Shown in pieces: positions 28,970 through 40,340 of a stretch of 64,000 nt of DNA. Under the pieces are notes generated by a model that saw nothing but the letters and a program-made list of their open reading frames with translations, was not told the origin of the DNA and did no database searches. How positions within the stretch are numbered: the stretch's first letter is position 1; each line of letters starts with the position of its first letter. Where the stretch lies: positions 1,649,501-1,713,500 of the forward strand of contig JACCIC010000099.1 of the NCBI GenBank assembly GCA_018907035.1, written 5' to 3'. Made by a program: the position numbers and the translations under genes. Source of the stretch: Sycobia sp. Sy_11 (Eukaryota > Arthropoda > Insecta > Hymenoptera > Epichrysomallidae).

Positions 28970-29480
28970 TCGCTTAATATCACGGTGGACTGTCACCCGT
29001 CTCTCTTCTATTTCTCGATTTGCAACGCAGGTTTGGTTTAAATGTTGCTCAAAGTACAATGCTTTTTCTTTTTATTTCCTTTTGCACTCGTTGGATTCTG
29101 GAAGAGGCCTTTCCTCAACTCACAATATCGCGTTAACTTTTATCTCTTTTTCTCTCTGTCTCTCTCTGTCTCTCTCTCTCTTTTACTCATTCTTTCTCTG
29201 TCATTTCCGCGCAATACACGATGTATTGCATAGAATATAAATCGAGGAATTAGTTCGGTTTTGTTTTGGGAAGGATAGAGGAATATGTCGCGGTGTTACT
29301 GCATATACGGAATTGGGTTAAGAAGCGGAGTTTTTCGAAGTTCATCCCCTCTTCCGTTCCTACACCCAGTCCTCTCGCTCCAAAACCAGGACTTAAACTT
29401 TCGAGTTGAAAAGTTTTCTGAAATATCGCTGCCTTCTTTTAGAAAGAGCGTGCGATATTATTTATAGAACTGAGCAATCG

Positions 29481-29939
29481 CATCTTATTGAGAGGTGAAA
29501 AAATGTAGACCCTGTATTTCAGGAAGTCCAACCTCGCATAATTTAAGAATATTATACTACAGTATTATATACTATATATGTACGAGTATCTAATAACTTA
29601 ATTACGCCGTAAATTTTTTAAAAAATTACTAATATATGCTTGTTATTGTAAAATGCTATTATTTCTTGTGAAAATACTTAATTAATGGATCATATTTTCG
29701 TATAAAACTAACAGCATTTTTGTAAAAATACTTCAAAAATGAATACAAACAGTAAACATGAATTTTGACAGAAGGATTACACGTGAAGCTATATGAATAA
29801 TTTTGGCAAAAACCATAGTAGGCAATAATTTTTGACAAAAGAAAAATTTTTTTTCAACATGATCCCTATTGAGTTACAAATATTCAATATGCAATTTATT
29901 TATTGATACTACTCAATTATATAGTACACATACACCTCA
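29481..29939. other. AT-rich sequence, possible distal part of the mariner relic
   Basis: On the - strand this lies downstream of the recognisable transposase fragment, where the C-terminal part and one terminal repeat would be expected. I could not recognise either, so it is left unassigned. Confidence 0.3.
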
Positions 29940-30330
29940 TTGATTTATCGAAAATTTCTTCCCGTCAAAACAATTTGATGAAAACTGTTTTCCCGGTGCA
30001 CCTTTATCTATGCCAATCTGTTGTTTTGAGTGCTGGTTAAAAGGTCTCATGATGTACCTATGTTCCATCTACGACCGCAACTGTAACGTTAAAAATCTTA
30101 TGCTGCAATGTCTCCAAATGCGAGTTTATAATCATATTTCTTAACTATTTTAGTCTGGTATTAATAAACGCGCTGGCCATCCTGCATTCAACTTTTTCCA
30201 AAATTTTTAGCGTCTACCATCTCAAACCTTTATCATAAATTTTTATGCGGGATCCTTCATTAAGAGATTCAGGTGTCGACGACCAATGAACTTCCGCTCA
30301 CTCAGCTTATATTTGAGCAGCACTTTCCAT
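29940..30330 (-). mobile_element. Decayed mariner-type transposase fragment
   Basis: Read on the - strand, this stretch retains pieces of a Tc1/mariner-superfamily transposase in the expected order. A Ser-Thr-Pro-Glu start of the linker-like region is at 30268-30279, a Leu-Glu-x-Leu-Gln segment at 30100-30120, and a Val-Asp-Gly-Thr-stop-Val-His-His segment at 30049-30072. The last corresponds to the conserved Asp-Glu-Thr-Trp catalytic block, with Glu changed to Gly and Trp changed to a TAG stop (30058-30060). Further stops and shifts follow, so it cannot encode an active enzyme. The family's catalytic site is a D,D34D triad; only the first Asp is recognisable. Terminal repeats were not identified and the element ends are unknown. 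A full element is about 1.3 kb, so flanks to about 29.5 and 30.8 kb may also belong to it. Identification is by eye from family motifs. Confidence 0.6.
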
Positions 30331-31000
30331 GTATTCAAAAAAGAGAATGCTTAATCTCGTCTCGATATTCCTCTTTCTTTATTTCGGTAACAAATGCGCG
30401 ACAGTTCACTTTAACTATTAGTCAATCATTAACTAAGCAAAATTCAACCAAAATAACTCTAGAAGTGTTCAATACAGAGTTTCCCAATCTAAGTAGAATT
30501 GATATTCGAGCGCCATGTACTTTACTATTTACCAAACATATGAATATATACCCGCGTACATATCTTCACACTATTTTTAATCTAGGAATTTTCAAGACAT
30601 TCAGTTTTCAATGCTCTTAACTCTTAAAAACTGAATCTGTAAAATGTTCACTCTAAAATAATGAATCTACAAAATAGCAATTCAGCTTTTCCTTTAAAAC
30701 TTATAGGGAATTCATTCATCCTACAACGATAAAATTTTAAAAGAAATCGATTACAAATGATATTTGAGAAAATGAAATTACTTTTTTTGAGATTTTGAGT
30801 TTGAGCGTTGAAAGTTGGATAGGAAGCTCAACTTTTCGAATTTACATTTTGAGATATTCGAAGAGTCAAAATTTACAAGGATATATATTTATACCAATCT
30901 CTCGGGGTAACAAACAAGTAAGTTTTTTGAATTCACCACCGTGAAATCCGTGAAACCATTCATTCATTTCATGCCGTAATTAAGCTATACGCGGGGAAAA
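30331..31000. other. AT-rich stretch, possible proximal part of the mariner relic
   Basis: On the - strand this would hold the 5' terminal repeat and DNA-binding domain of the mariner relic, but neither is recognisable. The + strand frame at 30273-30620 (115 codons) is antisense to the relic and is not a gene. Confidence 0.35.
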
Positions 31001-31580
31001 TTTAAGCTCGCAATGAAGTCGTTCGTTGCGCGCGCAGAAATTAAAGCGTTCCTGGGGAACCTCAACCCAGGCAGAGAAAACGGCAAATTCGTACCAGTCC
31101 TCTCATTCTTGCACTCGCGCTTGGTCTCTCTCGTTGTGTCGCCGTGCGATGCGTGCGCGCAAATAATTCAATAAAGCCGCGGTAACCCGAGCGATTCAAG
31201 GAAGGTGTTCCTCACTATCCTCACAGCCCCATCCTCTCTCTCTCTCTCTCTCTCTCTTCCAAGTTTCCGCTCTTGATCTACATATATCTTTCTCTATACA
31301 CAGTTGCTTTGTAATTAAAGCGCCCGCGGGGCGTTTGTGGATTTCTTCGACCTTTTGATATACGTTTAGGCGCGCGGCGAGAATCGAGGAAATGAAAGAG
31401 CCAAACTTTGCTATTTTCCTACGCACCACCGCACGCTGACCGCGGGTGGCCAATTTTGTTTTATCCACGTAGACGTGGCAACGTAATATCGAGGACATTC
31501 CGGATGTGAAAAGAGGACCCAGGCTTTTTGTTAAAAAGGGGGAGTATTTTGCTTTGGATAAAATTTCAAAGCCTTTCACG
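31001..31580. other. Moderate-GC segment with a CT array
   Basis: CpG-bearing sequence with a CT array at about 31233-31257. A - strand frame of 127 codons (31196-31579) reads into the array as Arg-Glu and has no recognised domain. I do not call it a gene. Confidence 0.4.
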
Positions 31581-34500
31581 ACATTTTTCGATATTATTTC
31601 GTTCAGTTTATCAGTTTTTACTTATTCCCAATGACTTATTTCAGTAGTTTGTGTCAGTATTATCCATAAACGTTAGAATTACTAACATAAAAACATAGTC
31701 ATTTTATAACGCACGAAACAAATGTTAGCTTTCGTATACTTTAGTGGTAAATAATATTCTAAGCAACATATCCATTTGTAACAAACAGACAGATTTCATT
31801 ATGTTATATAATTTCGACGACAAATAGAAAAAGAAAAAACGAGTCTCAACAAATGATTTGTAATCGGAGTAGTTATAAAAATATTTCATGCATCTGCAAA
31901 ATGCATGTGGAGTTTAATGATTTCACAAATAAAATTCATAATATACTAACATGCTCAATTGCTAGCTCAATTTACAAGACAATAGTTTTTAGAAAATTCT
32001 ATAAATAAAAGTATATTAAATGTCATCAAAGTTATAACTTTAATAATCAAGGTACCTTAAACAGTTTAATATCTCTTATACTAAATTAAATATCGATAAT
32101 GCATTAGCAAAATTAATTAAATATTTGAACCTTTGACCCTAATGGAATTTCGAAGAATAATAAAGGGATCCTTAGTACGTCTAATAAATTAAAATCCCCT
32201 TATTCGGGCTTAATTTGGGAAAGGGAGTTAAACAATGTGTTCCATAGTTTTTGTTGAATTCTCACATGCTTCCAGGTATGTGGTCTTAGAATGAACAACT
32301 TGATTAATAAACACGACATATTATTATTTTTAACGTAGTAATTAGTATATTCCCTTTAAAATAGTGAATGAAGAAGATGTAGGCCAGTCATAATGGTGGG
32401 TCGTACAGAAAGTAGCTCGAGCTCCTTGAAGTTGTATTCCCTTCTGAAAAATAAAGATAAAACGACATCGTCTCTAGATGTACTATAACTATGCTTTATT
32501 AATTATAATTAGATAGCCATGGTTGTGGGTAGTAATGGAAGATTGAAATTATGAAAATGGTAGTGAAAATAGTAGAGGTCAGAGTGTTATATCCAGTGTG
32601 CACTATTAAAGAAAGTTTGTTGGGTAATAAATGTATAGATGTTATACTAAATTATTAAACGAATTTAGAAAAAAATGTATAAATATAATTTTTTCAATTA
32701 TATCAATAACTATAGGTTAGAGTGTTGTTTTCTCCCTTTTGTTAATACGAATTAATTGATTAGACTTTTTGAAAACTATGCACACCGTTAAAAAACCTGA
32801 GGTATAAACAAATGCGTGATACTTACATTCTTTTTATATTATTTAACAATAATTTATTAGATCACCTGACTTAAAAGGCTTTTAAAGGGATCTATATTTT
32901 TTTCAACGACTCTATTATTTATTATATTTTACTTAACTTGAATGCTTGCCGTAACCACGCATTCCCTAATTTTATTCAGTTCAATGCCGAACACTATTTT
33001 TTCTTAATTTCTTTAATTGCTGAATCATATTATAAATATAAAAATCAATATTCGATATGAACGCATTTCAACGCCAACCTCATATTTCTCTTTAAATAAT
33101 TTCAAACTGAAACGAAGTATCTAACATTCTGTAAAATTTTTAAAAGAATTCAACTCGTGTAAAAAGTTTGACCTCCATTAACTATATGTACGTTATACAG
33201 GATGGTTTTAGTAACAGTGAACTTCATTGAAATGCCTTTTTGCTCCGGAAAGATTTTATAAATGTTCAATATTGCTTTATCGTGCCGAGTACGGAAATCG
33301 TTCGATTAAAATAAAATTAATATGATAATGACGGCGCGTAGCTGTAGTGCCGATCCGAAAAGAAAAGAACTGGGTAAATATAATCGATGCACGGCATGAA
33401 AATGGGACGGAGAAGATAAGGCAATTTGCGAAAACCGATAATGGGGTGCATTTTAGATAGATTGCTTTATTCTCCGCAGGTCTCGGATTTAATTTAACTT
33501 AATTGTTTCGCTTCAATATACAGTTAGACTGATGTTATGTTTAGGTCACCATAATATGCAATACTATAATAATCATTTGATCCGTAATAAATGTTAGTAC
33601 GCGTCTGACTGTATGAAGTGGCCGTCTATTCGCGAAGAACTATAAAGAGTAAATTTGCAATCTACTCTCTTTATTGGAATTAGTAAAAAGTGGTTCACTG
33701 ATAAACAATAGTGAAAGTTTTGCCATCGTATCAGTCAATATGAAAGAGTTGAATATTATCTGATTTACTAGCGATAGTTTCATTGTTTTTTTTTAAGTTC
33801 TTTAAAAGGCTAACATTCGAAGGAAGTTTTTTCAAATTATACGTAATATATATGTAAAAATATATTCCATTAAAAAAGGAACAATTCTTAAATTTTCTTT
33901 CATAAAAACGCATTTATTTATTGGCTATACAATTCCGTTTATCTAGCCCTTCCCAAAAAGAACAAAAAGAAACACGAAAATTTTATTTATCAAATTTAAT
34001 TATATTTAAATCACATAATATAGACATGGTTCAAAAGTATTTTTCGATTATAGTTTTCAAGATGTATTAAGAATGGAAATTCCTGTGTCTAGTACTGATA
34101 AAACGGCTTGCTTCGAGGGGACTCCGGAGATTTGAAAATAAAACCCGGAGAAAACTTTTCTTGGCTGCAGTGCGTATGCTCACACTACCGCCGCTGCTAT
34201 CTATATATACTACTAAAGTTGATCTTGTATGCGAATTCAATGTACCTCATTTCGAAAGTTTCGTTCTGCGAGCGACGCGTTAGAGTAGCTGTACCGTATT
34301 GTACACAAACCTTACAAACGAACTTTATGAAGCTCGACGTTAAAAGTAATTCAAAAGCGTCTTTTTGATCATGCGCGCTGTTTTTCATTCATCATTCATA
34401 CTTCCGAAGAATTTTCGAGGGACAGACGGTGACATATATCAATGTATGTTCTTATCAATTATCTATGCCAATTGCAGGATAATTGAACAAATTTAATTAT

Positions 34501-35160
34501 AAAGTTATAATTAAAACTTACGGTTGACTCAAAAAGTTCTATCTATGAAATTTAACAGATGTAGTGAATTTGATCAATATAAATCGAGTTATTTTTATAT
34601 AAATAATTTTTCGTAAGATAATAAGCTAAATAAGTTATTCTACCATAGTATATACCATGGACAGTGAATGTACCTTCTCAAATGCGATGCATAAAGCGAT
34701 TCACGTGATTATATCGAGAGGTAATGTCGAACTCCAAATATTGTATAAAAATATAATAATTGGATATTCATACTATTCTATTGCGCCTGGCTATATAATA
34801 ACATATATATTGGTAAATGCTTTCAAGAGCATTGTCGTCGAATCTTGTTTGTTGGCTGTGAACTGAAAAGAATTCAAATCTGAGTAGTTGATTTAAAATT
34901 AAATTTAAGTATACAACGATATGGATTTCTGAAAAGAAGTTATATAAGAGCGATACTAATAAAGGGACCAAAGTGAGCAGAGCTCAATATGCACGCTTGC
35001 GTTCGATCGTTTATATTGAAATACACGAGAAATTTTTCGTAGTAGTAAATCTTTATAATGTATAAGTCTGTCACATTTGGAGCAGATCAATATTTTGCAT
35101 TTACTTATATATTAAATGTGACGTTTTAAACCGCTTGTCAATCACAATTTAAAATTTGAA
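31581..35160. other. AT-rich desert
   Basis: No gene recognised across 3.6 kb. Items seen: an acceptor-donor junction at 32275/32276, a TATACAGGATGGTTTTAGTA motif near 33195 that resembles insect transposon termini, and short motif-free frames at 34108-34388 on both strands. Confidence 0.6.
32262..32281 (+). other. Weak candidate recursive-splice site
   Basis: CAG at 32273-32275 is followed directly by GTATGT at 32276-32281. The upstream tract (CTCACATGCTTC) is only partly pyrimidine, so this is weaker than the sites at 7101 and 41705. Confidence 0.18.
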
Positions 35161-36480
35161 TTCACGCCGCTAGAACAGATTACGGCAATTTACTTTCGAA
35201 ATCGCTCGCATTGATTCCCGAAGGCGTATAAAGACGATAGAGACGCACCGGCATCTGCGCTCCATATAAACCGGATAATAATTTTCGTAAAGTTTCACGC
35301 CGAGCATGTACTTTACTCCCATAACTTACCGCCGTAATAGGAAGATGCTTTACTATTTGCTCGTCCCGGCGCGGTTTTCTCCTCCTCCCCACCCCGTACA
35401 TCCCCCCACCCTCTCTTTTCCTCTCAATTTTTCTCTCCCCTATAAAATAATTTTTCAAGGAAACCGCGAAACCGGCGGTTAGGAGGGGTTAGGAGGGTTG
35501 CAAAGAGAACGAACACGGCGAGCCAGAGAAATGAACGCGATTTTTTCAGCCGGAAAATTTTATCCCCGAGAGAAAAATGCACCGAATTTGCGCGGAAGCG
35601 CGCATTTGCCTCTACATATAGAGCAAACTCCGCGCCAGGGTGTCTATATATGTATAAGGTGGAGATCGCGCTCGAATGGGAGGGAGAAACTCCGCGCGCG
35701 TATCTTACATAAATTCATGAAACCGATAATGCTCGCCAGAGCGCACTTGGCGCATAAATCAGTTGGGCACGGAGTGCGAGAGAGGGAGAGGGAGAGGGAG
35801 AGGGAGAGGGAGAGAGAGAGAGAGAAAGGAGGAAGAGGAGGATGAGGAGAAGGGGAAAGAGCTGTAAAGCTGCGATGGCGAGGAGGTGGATGCAGGGGTC
35901 CAAGCATGAATCTCGACAAGTGCATTCGGCAGAGTGCCACTTTGAAAATTGCCGTGAATGCGGAATTAGCGGGCGCGTACATCGCCCCGGGGCGCGTCGT
36001 AATCTTGACCCCTTCGGGTTTAAGATCCCTGCATGTAAGTATATGCGGTGTACACCATTCGATCCTCTTCTTTTCTCTGTTCCGCGCATCTGTAGCCTCG
36101 CAGTGTCCCTCGCAGTGTCCCTCGCATGGCTATAGAAATTTTTCGGTCGACACTCCCGCTGGAGCATTTTTATGTTTCTTTTGAAGCTCCACTGAATTTC
36201 GAATTCTGAAGGGGAAAAATTGACTGTTTTTCTCTTTCTCTCTCTCACGGCTAGAGGGACATATATGATTCTTCATACAGAGCGTGCGAACGTTCCCGGA
36301 ATAAATGTCATGGTTGCAGGACTTCGCATTCAGTGGCGAATGCGGGGGAAGGGGATGAGGAAGATCCGAAGTATCAGCGAAGTACAAACTGAATTTGATA
36401 TCGGGGCGAAGGTGGACGCAGCGCGGAATATATTTTTCCGGCGGATCGCATAGCGGGGAATTTTAGAGTGATTCGTAAGA
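35161..36480. promoter_or_regulatory. CpG-rich block with G-quadruplex motif
   Basis: CpG-dense over 1.3 kb. Open frames overlap on both strands (up to 177 codons) but are low-complexity or motif-free. Donor-like GTAAGT sites occur on the + strand at 36035-36040 and on the - strand near 35324-35329, so a noncoding first exon in either direction is possible. The GA/GGGAGA tract lies inside. Regulatory role is inferred from composition. Confidence 0.35.
35778..35826 (+). repeat. (GGGAGA)n-(GA)n tract with canonical G-quadruplex motif
   Basis: Five GGG runs at 35784-35786, 35790-35792, 35796-35798, 35802-35804 and 35808-35810 are each separated by exactly AGA, then the tract continues as GA. 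This fits the G3+N1-7 quadruplex rule on the + strand. Confidence 0.9.
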
Positions 36481-38860
36481 CATGAATGTAATAGATATTA
36501 TATTACTCGACTGAGACGGTCGCGTTTCGCAATCCCCTATCAATTCTATTGTATTGATTACACGAGAAACATTATTTTCATCTTCTTTCTCGAGCTCAAT
36601 TTATTCTGACTGAAAAAATCAAATTTACACGACTCTTTTATAATAGGCTTATTGTTTGGCAAGTGCGAATGAATTTATCATTTGCAACGGAATAATGATG
36701 AATATAATACGAATTTTTCCTTCTTCTAACCTACAAATCAAACCACCTTCACCCCTTTTTTACGGTTGCCTGGGAGGAAAAATGTAGTCTTTACGTAGTA
36801 GGAAAAGGCTTCTTTACGAACCTCGTTACAGTCCTCGGCTTCGTCTCCGGCAGTAAACCTCTCGTTTCGTAAATAAAACCTTTGCGTACCCGGCAAGAAA
36901 TGTACCATATTATATTCATTATATTATAGACATACTTAAGCTATAATTTGAACTCTCTGCAATTTTTAGCATTATCTTCATCCTAACTTTGTAAATCAGA
37001 TTTAAATTGTCTAAACAACATCAGAAAAGTTTTTTTTTTTGTTTTATTTAACTCATTAATAATACATAGACTCATTGTTTAGCGTATTCTAGATTTGAGA
37101 AAAAATTATCTCCTGCTCATGTTTTATTTTGTTAATAATTTTTAATATTCATTAACTAATTTGAATATTCTTTTACAGTAAGGATTCCTCCATATCAATA
37201 ATTATACTATTGCTATCCATAAAGATTTTTATATAAATTAACTAAATTCATCATAACGATGGTCTTTATTTCATATTATTAAATTTTTTTCTTTATCGCT
37301 AATGATTATGTGATTGATTCCAGTTGAAAGTGATCCAGTTCAAAGTATTATAAATAAAGTCTCTGCAATGCTATATAAATTTGATTCTGCTTTTAATGGA
37401 TTTGAAATACACAATGGTACACTATTCTTTACTTTTAAGATTTTACTGGTACACGAGTTAGTTATTCCTTATTTTAATTATTTCTCTATAATATATTTTG
37501 ATATCTATAATATACCTATATTTAGTATTTTCTATATATTTTTATATAGTATTTTGAACCACATTATTTGATATCTATATTTAATCTCGAGATTAATTTG
37601 TTTTATACTTCGTAGTTCAGATTTTATTGAAATTTACATACTTTTAGAATAAATGCGGGTATGGGAACATTATGCAATTCAGTCACTTATTTATGGAATA
37701 ATCTCGCCAAAAAGGTAATACGTTATGGCATTTCAAAGGTGCTGCATCTGCACGTTTACTTAGCGAAATGGTAAATATTTAAAGACGCGTAGATATTACT
37801 ATTCGAGCTTAGCGCTATCGTATTAGGATATTTTTTTAGCTTATCTCATACGTGTAAAAACTTTTTACTGTTATATCAGTACGATGTCACGCACACCTCA
37901 AATAAGCCCCTTCCCCGCTCTGCCGAAAAATTGGAACAATCATTGGAACTTATTTTAAATTTAAGATAAGTGTGGTCTTTTCAGAGAACTCATAATCTCA
38001 CCATCCTTTTCCTACCGCCAAGAGCTTGCCTTACTCAGTCTCAACCTTTTTAGTCACAAAAGACATTTGTTATTAAATTTTCAAAAAATAATAATTTATA
38101 ATATTTAAAAAATGTTGTATGTAAAATGTAAAACTTCGAATGACAGAAGAAAGTTGACAAACATGGTTAAAAACTACTCTTATAATTATTCGTTTCCTGA
38201 GGTTCGGATAATAATTTATTTTTTGATTTAATAATTATTAATTTATATTTGAAGTTCTAGATAAAAACAAAATAAAACTTATATATTATATTACGACTTC
38301 GTTGACATTGCATCATTCCATTGTAATTATTATTAGGTTTTTACGCGTTTATGGAATGTTACTCAGAAATTTCATTAATTACTTTTAAGGTATAAGCATT
38401 TTATTGGATTTTTGGTAAGAGAAAGAGAGGTGAGGGAAGCTCACTCCTACATTGCTTAAATTCATGCTTACAGCTTAATTTCAGCTTAGTTAATGATACA
38501 GCATATCGTCCTAAATTCCTCTTGCAACCAATCGATATTATATTTACCGTGGTAAACTATGCTGTATTTACCGCGAGTAATCCAAGTTAATTTAAAATTT
38601 ATCTAACGTTTTTATACTATTGAGTTCATAGAGCAAGAAATGCTGATAGAGAATTTTTGTTGAACACGAGAAAATAAGAAGCTTTTGACTATGAGAAATC
38701 GAAATAATGAAAAGAATCGTCAAAAACGAAGCGCTGAAATTTCCATGAATATGAAATTGTCATGAATGCATAATTTTGCGGAAGGAAAAAATTGCAGTTT
38801 AAGTCCCGCAATTAAAATTGCAAAGCGTTAAAATATGTAAAAGGCGGGGGAGAATTGAGA
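36481..38860. other. AT-rich stretch
   Basis: A + strand frame of 85 codons at 37314-37571 begins just after TTGATTCCAG and looks moderately protein-like for its first 40 codons before becoming Tyr/Ile/Phe-rich. No family was recognised. Nothing else stands out. Confidence 0.5.
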
Positions 38861-39315
38861 GTCCGGAAGTAAGGTGAACTTTGATTTAATCAAAACTTTG
38901 ACCATCTCGGGAAGAGAGAAAGAGAAAGGCGAAAGGGCGGATATGGGGGTTGAAGAAATAATTGCATCAATGAAACTAGATAATAACTTACGAAAAATCT
39001 ATAGATTGGCGTAAAAGTTTCATATTTCAGGCTGAGTCTTTTGCTCCGCGAGCTTTCAGAACGGCTCATGGGAAGCCCCGACAGAGCCTCGAGAGAGCGA
39101 GCTTAGAGTAAGAAGCACTCATTTTTATATCCAAACTTTTCATGCGGAGCGCGGCATCTTAACGACTAAAATTATTTCCTTCGCTCGGCTCTCGCACATT
39201 ATACGCTCGACCCGCTGACACGTTACTATGGCTTTCCAACCGAAGCCGTGGACCTGCAAAATTTTCACTCTTTCCGCGACTACGCTCCCTCCTTTCAATT
39301 CCCCTCCTCCTGAGA

Positions 39316-39378
<63 letters not shown>

Positions 39379-39745
39379 GAGGGGGCAAGCAGTATTTTCT
39401 CCTCTTGCCACGCGCAACTGTAATATACGCGCGACACTGCGACGCGCCGCGCCGGCGTGCGCTCGGAACCGGAAAATAAACAGGGTGGTTTATTGTAAAT
39501 AAGAAGGGATTCCAAACGGAGGGGGGTGGGGTAGGAGGGAGAATTATTTCCAAGGCAACAATTGCAGTGCTTTCTGCGACAGAGTGCGGCGGGGAGCGCG
39601 ACGCACGGGTGGAGGGAGAGGCTTGTTGTCAACATTTGGCACGGTACTGCTCCTCGGTATTTCTCTTCGGTTTGGCCCGCTCGCGAAGCCTCTCCGTATG
39701 TGCGCGTTAAGCCCCGCCGCGACTACTGCGGGTATACGTTAATCG
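38861..39745. promoter_or_regulatory. CpG-rich block with GATA and GA repeats
   Basis: CpG-rich from about 39000. - strand frames (137 and 158 codons at 39140-39635) run through the GA and GATA repeats and carry no recognised domain. Possible regulatory block. Confidence 0.25.
39315..39375. repeat. (GATA)n-(GA)n compound repeat
   Basis: About eight TAGA/GATA units to 39347 switch to about 14 GA units. Tandem GATA motifs could bind GATA factors, but a microsatellite origin is the simpler view. Confidence 0.95.
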
Positions 39746-39827
39746 CATGAACGCCCGCGGTCTAACAAAGTCTTACTCGTGCACATCCGCGTTGTGTATC
39801 TACATATTGCGTACAAACATATGTGTC

Positions 39828-39975
<148 letters not shown>

Positions 39976-40194
39976 TTCACTATATATACCTTTGCGACCT
40001 GTTTGTCAGGTCGTCGGATAGGTCATGGCAGGGTGCAGTTTTTCCGTGCACGCACTTGCACGGTAGTGAGATCGTATATATGTACCGTCGAAATACGCGC
40101 GGGGGTCTTCGTGCAGTTGTGCGTCTATAGGCGTTATTTCGTTGTCTCGCGGGGGCAATTTCCAGATTCAAAGGTGATAAGGCTTACTTCGGAG

Positions 40195-40234
<40 letters not shown>

Positions 40235-40340
40235 AAAGAGAGAGAGGGTGATTCGTGGAACTACAGGTGCTGCCTTGGTGTATAAAGTGAGGGAAAAGTA
40301 CTGAAAAGAGTCGAGGCATTAGAGGGGCAAGTAAACGCGG
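39976..40340. other. Moderate-GC segment with a GA array
   Basis: CpG-bearing sequence with a GA array at about 40195-40232. No coding content recognised. Confidence 0.5.

Larger units (their letters stand above)
28541..29480. promoter_or_regulatory. Moderate-GC block with CCG and CT repeats
   Basis: CpG-rich at 28590-28720, followed by a CCG trinucleotide run, a CT array at about 28924-28967 and imperfect CT at 29150-29183. An open - strand frame across the CCG and CT runs encodes Ala and Arg-Glu stretches and is not credible as a protein. Possible regulatory island. Confidence 0.3.

Noticed and set aside
30273..30620. 115-codon + strand frame
   Set aside because: Partly antisense to the mariner relic and without motifs of its own.
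35644..36248. 112- and 177-codon minus-strand frames
   Set aside because: Ser/Pro-rich products of the GGGAGA/GA tract and CpG-rich DNA; no family recognised.
39140..39635. 137- and 158-codon minus-strand frames
   Set aside because: Driven by GA and GATA repeats in CpG-rich sequence.
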